Source of the DNA: Virgibacillus_F flavescens
Lineage (GTDB): Bacteria > Bacillota > Bacilli > Bacillales > Amphibacillaceae
NCBI RefSeq assembly: GCF_050574275.1
Contig: NZ_CP192260.1
Coordinates: 806,001-870,000, forward strand
Length of the DNA: 64,000 nucleotides
Direction: 5' to 3'
Positions 7,623 through 14,272 of the stretch are shown in pieces. Made by a program: the position numbers and the translations under genes. The notes under the pieces are model-generated. The model searched no databases. It saw nothing but the letters and a program-made list of their open reading frames with translations, and had not been told where the DNA came from. The number at the start of each line of letters is the position of its first letter. Within the stretch, counting starts at the first letter, position 1.

Positions 7623-8975
7623 TTATAAATTTTTGAGTTCCTCTTTAATTTCTTCTATATCCTGATCTAAAGAAGAATCATTTTCCAGCATTCTAGCTAT
7701 TTTTTCATGAGCATGAATGACAGTAGTATGATCACGGCCACCAAATTCCTCACCAATTTTAGGTAATGAAAAATCGGTCATTTCTCTTGATAGATACATG
7801 GCAATTTGTCTAGGGAATGCGATTGACTTCGTGCGTTTCTTAGCAATAAAGTCTTCCTGCCTGATGGAATATTTTTCACCTACAACATGCTGTATCTTCT
7901 TGATTGTTACAACTTTCGGCTTTTTACTTGGAATAATGTCTTTTAATGCATCAGCTGCAAGCGAAGCATCTATATCACGGTTAACAAGCGACGAATACGC
8001 AACTACCCGTATTAATGCACCTTCGAGTTCGCGAACATTCGTATCAACTTGATTGGCAATGTACATCATAACTTCATTTGGAATGTCGAGGCCTTCTGCT
8101 TTAGCTTTCTTACTTAATATTGCGCTTCTTGTTTCTAAATCCGGCGGTGTGATATCTGTAATTAATCCCCACTCAAACCTTGAACGCAAGCGATCCTCTA
8201 AGGTTGGTATTTCCTTAGGTGGACGGTCACTGGAGATAATAATTTGTTTGTTTTCTTCATGTAATGTATTAAACGTATGGAAAAATTCCTCTTGCGTTGA
8301 TTCTTTTCCAGCGATGAATTGTATATCATCAATCAGCAGTACATCGACATTTCGATATTTGTTACGGAAGTTGATCGTTTTGTTGTCCATAATGGCATTA
8401 ATAAATTCATTGGTAAATTTTTCAGATGATAAATAAACCACACGTGCGTCCGGGTTATGATCGCGAACGTAATGACCAATCGCATGCATCAGATGGGTTT
8501 TGCCAAGACCAACTCCTCCATATATGAAGAGCGGATTGTACGCTTTTGCTGGCGCTTCAGCCACAGCAAGGGATGCTGCATGAGCAAAACGGTTTCCAGA
8601 TCCAATAACAAATGTGTCAAAGGTGTAGTTTGAATTTAACATGGTTTTCGGAGCATCTGTATCCGAATTATTTTGTACGGCTGGCATCGGTTTAGGCGTC
8701 ATATTTACATCATCCGGCTCAATATTTGTCTCCGGAATAATGAATTTGATTTTTAATGATGCTCCAGTAATTTCAAAGAGTATTTCGGATATTAATATGG
8801 TATATCTACCTTCAAGCCAGTCGCGTGCAAATTCATTTGGAGCAGAAATGATTAATGTATCATCCTGAAGTTTTTCAGCTTTTGTATTTTTCAACCATGT
8901 GTCAAAACTGGGTTTGCTGACTTTTTCTTCAACTTTTTCAAGTGTAGCAGCCCATAATTCTTCAATGTTTTCCAA
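7623..8975 (-). CDS. dnaA: Chromosomal replication initiator DnaA (TTG start)
   Basis: AAA+ initiator that binds DnaA-boxes and melts oriC. Domains: I (residues 1-80, helicase-loader contacts), a short linker II (about 85-115), III AAA+ with Walker A GGVGLGKTH (153-161) and Walker B VLLIDDIQF, and IV with the DnaA signature GGRDHTTVIHAHEKI. An upstream in-frame ATG at 9011 would add 12 residues with no homology. The TTG at 8975 gives MENIEELW, aligns with the B. subtilis start MENILDLW, and has AAAGGAGTG 8 bases upstream, so I chose it (450 aa). Confidence 0.97.
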   Translation of the reverse strand: MENIEELWAATLEKVEEKVSKPSFDTWLKNTKAEKLQDDTLIISAPNEFARDWLEGRYTILISEILFEITGASLKIKFIIPETNIEPDDVNMTPKPMPAVQNNSDTDAPKTMLNSNYTFDTFVIGSGNRFAHAASLAVAEAPAKAYNPLFIYGGVGLGKTHLMHAIGHYVRDHNPDARVVYLSSEKFTNEFINAIMDNKTINFRNKYRNVDVLLIDDIQFIAGKESTQEEFFHTFNTLHEENKQIIISSDRPPKEIPTLEDRLRSRFEWGLITDITPPDLETRSAILSKKAKAEGLDIPNEVMMYIANQVDTNVRELEGALIRVVAYSSLVNRDIDASLAADALKDIIPSKKPKVVTIKKIQHVVGEKYSIRQEDFIAKKRTKSIAFPRQIAMYLSREMTDFSLPKIGEEFGGRDHTTVIHAHEKIARMLENDSSLDQDIEEIKEELKNL

Positions 8976-9009
8976 TTTGGATTCACTCCTTTCGGTAAAG
9001 ATATGATAC

Positions 9010-9068
9010 AAAAAGCCTCTCTCAATCTTTCAAAATAAAACGGACTTTGAAAGATGGAAAGGCATCTT
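9010..9068 (-). promoter_or_regulatory. Terminator-like hairpin in the dnaA leader
   Basis: Stem ATCTTTCAAA/TTTGAAAGAT (9025-9034 with 9046-9055) is extended by GCCT/AGGC (9015-9018 with 9060-9063). On the minus strand the structure ends in GGCTTTTTG, a rho-independent terminator shape, only 35 bases before the dnaA start codon. No promoter fits between it and dnaA, so it must be transcribed in the dnaA leader; attenuation is inferred. It is bidirectional and could also stop plus-strand transcripts. Confidence 0.55.
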
Positions 9069-9074
9069 TTTTAT

Positions 9075-9172
9075 ACATTAGGAAAGTATAAAAGTTTAGA
9101 GCAATTACCGGTATAAGTAAAACTTCGGCATTCGCTATTTAAGAACGAGGCGAATAACGAATATTTCTAAAC
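9075..9172. repeat. Family C small repeat, copy upstream of dnaA
   Basis: The stretch from AGTATAAAAGTTTAGAGCAA through GTATAAGTAAAACTTCGGC to a hairpin (ATTCGC/GCGAAT) closely matches 38480-38565, upstream of dnaC. A fragment recurs at 37801 and a degenerate copy at 19926-20010. The hairpin bases differ between copies while pairing is kept. Confidence 0.6.
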
Positions 9173-9269
9173 ACTGCTGTGTACAGATGTATAAGGTTAC
9201 CAGCAAAATATAGAAAAACTAGCTTACTTTTAAATAAATAATAGAAGTAAGAAAAAAAAAATTTATTTT

Positions 9270-9620
9270 TGTCGTGTGGATAACAAAGCTTGTTATACAA
9301 GTAGTTAAGAAGATTTATAAACTTTCTCCACATAGCTGTTGATAAGCTAATAAACAGATGTGTGAACAAGTATCCACAGGTTATTAACAGAATGTGGATA
9401 TCTATTTTCCACTTTTGCTTTTTCCACATCTTAAAACACAAACATAATACCAAAAATAAGACAGTAATGCAATGGGTTTTTCGACAGTTATCCACAAAAA
9501 CCACCCCTTGTAGACAATATTTATCCACACCACTATATTTTGTGAGTATCCTGTCGATATGTGATGTGGATAAAAATATCCTTGAGATTAATACAAACAA
9601 TTGCCTGTGGGTAACTTAAA
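9270..9620. other. oriC DnaA-box array upstream of dnaA
   Basis: Perfect 9-mers TTATCCACA or its complement lie at 9275-9283, 9488-9496, 9521-9529 and 9565-9573. One-mismatch boxes lie at 9337-9345, 9370-9378, 9393-9401, 9420-9428 and 9606-9614, and a TTCTCCACA at 9324-9332. Both orientations occur. Overlapping open frames here (minus 9139-9600 and plus 9362-9619) have no homology I recognise and are not genes. Coding direction switches across this region, marking the replichore boundary. Confidence 0.92.
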
Positions 9621-9632
9621 TGAAAAAGGAAG

Positions 9633-9662
9633 TTGACAGATGGTACATGTTTTACGTATAAT
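9633..9662 (+). promoter_or_regulatory. Sigma-A promoter of rpmH
   Basis: Perfect consensus hexamers: TTGACA (9633-9638) and TATAAT (9657-9662) with an 18-base spacer, 66 bases upstream of rpmH. DnaA-boxes end just before it. Confidence 0.88.
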
Positions 9663-9728
9663 TATTTAGACTGTCTACTGGATATGTTTAAGTATTAATT
9701 TTTAATTCCTCAGGGAGGTGTAAGATAG

Positions 9729-9863
9729 ATGAAAAGAACTTATCAACCAAATAACCGTAAACACAAAAAGGTGCATGGTTTTCGTGCGCGTATGAGTACG
9801 AAGAACGGACGTAAAGTATTACAGCGTCGTCGTCTAAAGGGAAGAAAAGTATTATCTGCATAG
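9729..9863 (+). CDS. rpmH: 50S ribosomal protein L34
   Basis: A 44-aa, strongly basic protein starting MKRTYQPNNRKHKKVHGF and ending KGRKVLSA, the invariant L34 pattern. GGGAGGTG precedes the ATG at 9729. A consensus promoter lies upstream and rnpA follows 134 bases later, the universal bacterial pairing of L34 with the RNase P protein. A small hairpin overlaps its stop codon and may limit read-through into rnpA. Confidence 0.97.
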   Translation: MKRTYQPNNRKHKKVHGFRARMSTKNGRKVLQRRRLKGRKVLSA

Positions 9864-9891
9864 ACCGCTGAAAATGTCAGTGGTCTTTTTT
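9862..9891 (+). terminator. Terminator or attenuator between rpmH and rnpA
   Basis: Nine-bp stem GACCGCTGA/TCAGTGGTC with one G-T pair, followed by six Ts. It starts inside the rpmH stop codon. Because rnpA normally depends on rpmH transcription, partial termination is likely; this is inferred. Confidence 0.65.
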
Positions 9892-9997
9892 CAGAAGAGA
9901 AGCAGTGTTTCCTGTTCCTTCTTAATATGGGGGAACTATGGGATCACTGCTTATTCTATAGTTAGAGTGAATTGTATATGAATCTAAGGTGATTTAA

Positions 9998-10339
9998 ATG
10001 AAAAAAGCATTTCGTATTAAAGAAAATGAAGAGTTCCAGGATGTATTTAAAAAAGGAAAATCTTTTGCTAACCGGCAGCTGGTTGTCTATTACAGGAAAA
10101 AAGAGGGGCAATCCCACTTTCGTGTTGGGTTCTCAGTAGGAAAGAAAATTGGAAACGCTGTAACAAGGAACCGTATTAAGCGGCATTTACGTCATGCGTT
10201 CCAAGATCTTGAAAAAAAGATTTCCATGGATAAAGATATTGTTATTATTGCCAGACAGCCGACAAAGGACATGGCATATGATGAATTTAAGAAAAGCTTG
10301 ATACATTTATTATCTAGAGAGCGTCTACTAAAAAAATAA
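9998..10339 (+). CDS. rnpA: Ribonuclease P protein component
   Basis: Basic protein that helps the RNase P RNA bind pre-tRNA leaders. The 113 aa start MKKAFRIKENEEFQDVFKKGKS and include the signature VGKKIGNAVTRNRIKRHLRHAF (RNR motif). Length is normal. It stands between rpmH and yidC/spoIIIJ, the standard order. Confidence 0.97.
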   Translation: MKKAFRIKENEEFQDVFKKGKSFANRQLVVYYRKKEGQSHFRVGFSVGKKIGNAVTRNRIKRHLRHAFQDLEKKISMDKDIVIIARQPTKDMAYDEFKKSLIHLLSRERLLKK

Positions 10340-10432
10340 AGTTCAATTTATGGTTATTGATAGAACCTTAAATTGGTTTAATGATAAAATAATATGGATT
10401 ACATAGAGTTTTGTTAGTAAGGAGGAAATCGA

Positions 10433-11203
10433 GTGTCAAAGAAGTTTTTATTAGTAATAAGTATGATCGGATTGGTCGTATTACTTTCTGGATGTATGAA
10501 TATTGATCAGCCGATTAATTCGGAGAGTGAAGGTATTTGGGACGAGTATTTTGTTTATCCAATGTCCTGGTTAATTGAATACTTTGCTCAGCTGTTCAAT
10601 GGAAGTTATGGATGGGCTATTGTTGTAGTTACAATTATCGTTCGATTTGTTCTATTACCACTGAATGTTAAACAATTAAAGAGTTCAAGAGCGATGCAGG
10701 ATGTTCAGCCTGAGCTTAAAGAACTTCAAAAGAAATACAGCTCTAAAGATGCTAATACACAACAAAAACTGCAAAAAGAAACAATGGCGTTATTTCAAAA
10801 GCATGGCGTAAACCCACTTGCAGGGTGTTTGCCTATTTTTGTACAAATGCCTGTTTTAATCGCAATCTACCATGCGATTATGAGAAATGCCGAAATCCAG
10901 ACACATAGTTTCTTGTGGTTTGAACTAGGCGATCCGGATCCATTTTTCATACTTCCAATTGTTGCGGGTGCCGCTACATTCTTCCAGCAGAAATTAATGA
11001 TGGCTGGTAGTCCAGCAGGTCAAAATCCACAAATGATGGTAATGTTATATGTAATGCCTATTATGATTGCTGTATTTGCAATTTTCTTCCCAGCAGCACT
11101 TGCACTATACTGGGTTGTAGGTAACATCTTTATGGTTGCACAAACAATTTTCATTCGTAAGCCAATGATGAAAGATGCTAGTACTGGAGGAGACAAAAAG
11201 TGA
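10433..11203 (+). CDS. yidC: Membrane protein insertase YidC/SpoIIIJ
   Basis: Inserts membrane proteins with or without SecYEG; the SpoIIIJ type is also needed for forespore gene expression in B. subtilis. 256 aa. Lipoprotein signal with lipobox LLSGC (Cys21), then membrane segments starting near residue 55 (YGWAIVVVTIIVRFVLLPLN carries the conserved groove Arg), a cytoplasmic hairpin rich in Lys/Gln, and further segments (NPLAGCLPIFVQMPVLIAIYH; ALALYWVVGNIFMVAQ). GTG start at 10433 with AAGGAGG upstream. It overlaps jag by 4 bases. Confidence 0.96.
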   Translation: MSKKFLLVISMIGLVVLLSGCMNIDQPINSESEGIWDEYFVYPMSWLIEYFAQLFNGSYGWAIVVVTIIVRFVLLPLNVKQLKSSRAMQDVQPELKELQKKYSSKDANTQQKLQKETMALFQKHGVNPLAGCLPIFVQMPVLIAIYHAIMRNAEIQTHSFLWFELGDPDPFFILPIVAGAATFFQQKLMMAGSPAGQNPQMMVMLYVMPIMIAVFAIFFPAALALYWVVGNIFMVAQTIFIRKPMMKDASTGGDKK

Positions 11204-11814
11204 GAGAAATAACTGCTACTGGTCAAACGGTCGAAGAAGCGGTCCAATCAGCATTAGAGCAGTTAAACACAACAAAGGACCAAGTGGATATAACTATTAT
11301 CGACGAAGGTAAAAAAGGTCTTTTCGGCGTTTTTGGTTCGAAGAGATCAATTGTTAAAGTTACTTTAGCTAAAAATCAAATCCAGCAAACTGAAAAATAC
11401 ATCCGTGAGCTAACAAAAAATATGGATGTTGAGGTCGAAATTACGACTTCTGTAAAGAGTAATCACGTAAACTTTGAATTAAATGGGGAAAAGATTGCCC
11501 TATTAATTGGAAAACGTGGTCAAACGTTGAATGCATTGCAATATCTAGTTCATTTGGTAATAAATAAAGATGGAAAACAATTTTATACGGTAACAGTTGA
11601 TGCAGAAGGATATCGTGCTCGTCGCAGAGAGACACTGGAATCACTTGCATTAAAAATGGCCGATAAAGCAAAACGGTTAAATAAAAAAGTGGCATTAGAG
11701 CCTATGCCGGCATATGAACGTAAAATTATTCATAGTGCTCTGCAAGGTAAAAATGATATTTCTACGTATTCTGACGGTGTTGAACCACATCGTCACATCG
11801 TGATTAAACCGTAA
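11200..11814 (+). CDS. jag: RNA-binding protein Jag (KhpB), SpoIIIJ-associated
   Basis: 204 aa with the Jag N-terminal domain (MREITATGQTVEEAVQSAL; KKGLFGVFGSK), a KH domain (IALLIGKRGQTLNALQYL, with the GxxG loop GKRG) and a C-terminal R3H domain (ERKIIHSAL, SDGVEPHRHIVI). The family binds RNA and affects cell-envelope genes in several Firmicutes. Its GTG start overlaps the yidC stop (GTGA), implying translational coupling. Confidence 0.95.
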   Translation: MREITATGQTVEEAVQSALEQLNTTKDQVDITIIDEGKKGLFGVFGSKRSIVKVTLAKNQIQQTEKYIRELTKNMDVEVEITTSVKSNHVNFELNGEKIALLIGKRGQTLNALQYLVHLVINKDGKQFYTVTVDAEGYRARRRETLESLALKMADKAKRLNKKVALEPMPAYERKIIHSALQGKNDISTYSDGVEPHRHIVIKP

Positions 11815-11825
11815 ATACTTTACTG

Positions 11826-11851
11826 AAAACCCTGGGAAACCGGGGTTTTTT
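11826..11851 (+). terminator. Terminator after yidC-jag
   Basis: Ten-bp stem (one G-T pair) with a GAAA tetraloop and six Ts, 11 bases after the jag stop codon. Strong rho-independent signal. Confidence 0.9.
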
Positions 11852-11910
11852 GCTTTGTCTGTCCGGGAATTTGATGCTCCCTGAATAGGACGCATTATCC
11901 CTAAACTTCG

Positions 11911-12290
11911 AAGTAACTTTAGGTTTATTTCCATTGCTGCCGTCCAGGATCGTTGCAGGCGGATGCTTTCCTGCGGGGCATCAGACTCGTGCTGTTCCCG
12001 CAGGAGTCACCGCCCTCCACTCACCGGGACTGGTAAAGCTGTTTATGTCTTTGTTTTTTCTTCAACTAGTGCATGTAGAAATAGCCATGTTATCAGAGAG
12101 GCAGTTAAGAAATATGAGATATCAATATTTTGTCTAGAGATTGGAGCGGATGGCAGTCGACTCCTGCGGGAGGCTCACCAGCCGCCCTAAGGTGCGCGAC
12201 TGCCTGCGGAAATCTCGTTGGCTACTTCGCCGTTTATTTCCATAGTGGTAAGTTACGCCGTATTTTCCTTCAATTACGACAAAGTAATAG
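11911..12290. repeat. Family B dispersed repeat, copy 1
   Basis: Occupies most of the 740-base jag-mnmE gap. It starts around CTGCCGTCCAGGATCGTTGC, contains the GC-rich core CTGTTCCCGCAGGAGTC shared with family A, and ends with TTCAATTACGACAAAGTAATAG. That end is the inverted form of the left end of copies 2 and 3 (CTATTAGTTACTTTTGTCG). Open frames crossing it (for example 11934-12137 and 12130-12396) follow the repeat rather than any protein family, so I do not call them genes. Confidence 0.7.
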
Positions 12291-12390
12291 TAACATTAAA
12301 TATAGAAATATTTGTAACCTGATGTCGAGTACTATATTTCAAGTGCTACAAAGAATAAAGTTTATTAATTATCCATGTGCAAAAGTAGTA

Positions 12391-12440
12391 TTTTAAAGAA
12401 AAAAGCAGATTATCCACATGTGAATAATCTGCTTTTTTCT
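12391..12440. terminator. Bidirectional terminator with an embedded DnaA-box
   Basis: Near-perfect palindrome: an AAAAAAGCAGATTAT arm and its complement around CACATGTG. The A- and T-runs at the ends let it work on both strands. Its left arm includes the exact DnaA-box TTATCCACA (12410-12418). Confidence 0.75.
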
Positions 12441-12457
12441 TTGGTTGTTTTTATCTT

Positions 12458-12466
12458 TGTGGATAA
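12458..12466 (-). promoter_or_regulatory. DnaA-box upstream of mnmE
   Basis: Exact TGTGGATAA, 105 bases before mnmE and 40 bases from the box in the preceding terminator, in the opposite orientation. The pair lies about 3 kb from oriC. A role in DnaA titration or mnmE control is inferred. Confidence 0.5.
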
Positions 12467-12570
12467 GTTTATTTTTACGTCAAAATGTGATATTCTATTT
12501 AGTTAGTGACGATAAAAAATAAAATGTCAGTAATATATATAAATAGATGCGATAAAAGAAGGTGAACGAC

Positions 12571-13947
12571 GTGGAGACAGATACAATAACAGCAATTTCA
12601 ACCCCGATTGGAGAAGGGGCTATTGCAATTGTGCGATTAAGTGGTCCAGAGGCAGTATCGATTACGAACCATTTGTTTCAGGGAAAAAATTTAAACCAAG
12701 TAGAATCACATACCATTCATTATGGAAAGATAATAGATCCTTCCACAAATGAAGTAGCGGAAGAAGTAATGGTAACCGTTATGCGAGCACCAAAAACTTT
12801 CACGCGTGAAGATGTAGTTGAAATTAATTGTCACGGTGGCTTAGTATCGATTAATCGAGTATTGGAAATTATTTTGAGTAAAGGTGCTAGATTAGCCGAA
12901 CCTGGCGAATTTACCAAGCGTGCATTTCTCCACGGTCGAATCGATTTATCGCAAGCTGAAGCAGTTATGGATCTGATTCGGGCAAAAACGGATAAAGCAA
13001 TGTCTGTTGCATTAAAGCAGATGGATGGAAGACTGTCCTCCTTAATTCAACAACTAAGACAAGAGCTGCTGGAAACAGTAGCACACGTTGAAGTGAATAT
13101 AGATTACCCGGAGTATGATGATGTGGAAGAAATGTCACATGAAATGATGCGGGTGAAGACGAAAGAAGTTCACGATGAAATTGAAAAACTTTTAGAGGTT
13201 GCAAAACAAGGTAAAATTTTGCGTGAAGGCCTTGCAACAGCTATTATTGGGAGACCCAATGTCGGAAAGTCTTCGCTAATGAATACACTTGTTCAGGAAA
13301 ACAAAGCAATTGTTACAGAGGTTCCTGGAACAACTCGTGATATTATTGAAGAATATGTCAATGTTCGCGGAGTGCCATTACGACTTGTCGATACAGCTGG
13401 AATAAGAGATACCGAGGATATTGTCGAAAAAATTGGTGTCGAACGATCGAGAAAAGTGTTAAAAGAAGCAGACTTAATTTTATTTGTATTAAATAATAAT
13501 GAAGAACTTACAGCGGAAGATGAAAAATTGTTTGAAGCTGTAAAAGGTCTGGAATATATTGTGATAATTAATAAAACAGATTTACCAAATAAATTGAATT
13601 TAGATGCCGTACAAGAGATGACAGAGGGGAAACCAATTATAACAACTTCTTTAATAGTAGAAGAAGGTGTGGATAAACTGGAAGAAGCCATTGCTCAAAC
13701 GTTCTTTACAGGCGAGATAGATAGTGGGGATCTAACCTACGTTTCAAATGTTCGCCATATCCAATTGTTAAAACAAGCGAAACAATCGTTAGAAGATGCA
13801 GTAGACAGTCTTGAGATGGCAATGCCACTGGATATTATTCAAATTGATGTTACACGAACATGGGAACTATTAGGAGAAATTATTGGAGATACAGCAAGCG
13901 ACAGCTTAATCGATCAGTTATTCTCCCAATTTTGCTTAGGGAAGTAA
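12571..13947 (+). CDS. mnmE: tRNA modification GTPase MnmE
   Basis: With MnmG it builds the 5-carboxymethylaminomethyl group on wobble uridine 34 of several tRNAs. 458 aa: an N-terminal tetrahydrofolate-binding domain (METDTITAISTPIGEGAIAI), a helical domain, an inserted Ras-like G domain (GRPNVGKSS; DTAGIRDTED; NKTD) and the C-terminal FCLGK with the catalytic Cys. An upstream in-frame GTG (12562) lies inside the AAGGTGA ribosome binding site, so I chose the GTG at 12571, which matches the usual length. Confidence 0.97.
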   Translation: METDTITAISTPIGEGAIAIVRLSGPEAVSITNHLFQGKNLNQVESHTIHYGKIIDPSTNEVAEEVMVTVMRAPKTFTREDVVEINCHGGLVSINRVLEIILSKGARLAEPGEFTKRAFLHGRIDLSQAEAVMDLIRAKTDKAMSVALKQMDGRLSSLIQQLRQELLETVAHVEVNIDYPEYDDVEEMSHEMMRVKTKEVHDEIEKLLEVAKQGKILREGLATAIIGRPNVGKSSLMNTLVQENKAIVTEVPGTTRDIIEEYVNVRGVPLRLVDTAGIRDTEDIVEKIGVERSRKVLKEADLILFVLNNNEELTAEDEKLFEAVKGLEYIVIINKTDLPNKLNLDAVQEMTEGKPIITTSLIVEEGVDKLEEAIAQTFFTGEIDSGDLTYVSNVRHIQLLKQAKQSLEDAVDSLEMAMPLDIIQIDVTRTWELLGEIIGDTASDSLIDQLFSQFCLGK

Positions 13948-14220
13948 GAAAAGCGGAGGCGACTGATTAGAAGCGGACGCATAAGCAAGGGACCGAAAAA
14001 CGCCTGGTTTTTGGCGTTTGTAGTGTCAATTGCTTATGCCGGCAGCTTCTAGGAGCCGCAACTAGCCAGTAAGAAAAGCGGAGCGGGCTTGATCAGCGAC
14101 GAAAAACATAGTCAAGAGACCGAAGAGCACAGGGTTTTACGTGCTCGGAGTGTCAATTGACTATGTCTCGAGTCGCTAGCCCGCGGAGCTAGACAAAAGA
14201 AAAGCGGAGGCGACTGATTG
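13948..14220. repeat. Family D hairpin repeat, two divergent copies
   Basis: Copies at 13948-14070 and 14071-14196 plus the start of a third (14198-14220) fill the mnmE-mnmG gap. Copy 1 pairs CATAAGCAA with TTGCTTATG and AACGCC with GGCGTT. Copy 2 pairs CATAGTCAA with TTGACTATG, GAGCAC with GTGCTC, AGCGAC with GTCGCT, and GCGGGCT with AGCCCGC. The stems differ in sequence but still pair. The unpaired words GACCGA and GTGTCAA are identical. Opposite orientation to the array at 1768-2034. Confidence 0.88.
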
Positions 14221-14272
14221 CCCACGCTTCATTAGATAAAATTTTGGTATTTAATAGAAAGGATGAAAAATT

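Noticed and set aside
9139..9619. Open frames of 153 aa (minus) and 85 aa (plus) across the oriC DnaA-box array
   Set aside because: Rich in Phe/Leu/Tyr from AT-rich sequence, no ribosome binding site, and they overlap each other and the DnaA-boxes.
11934..12396. Three plus-strand frames of 67-88 aa between jag and mnmE
   Set aside because: They follow the family B repeat; similar frames occur wherever the repeat occurs and none has a ribosome binding site.
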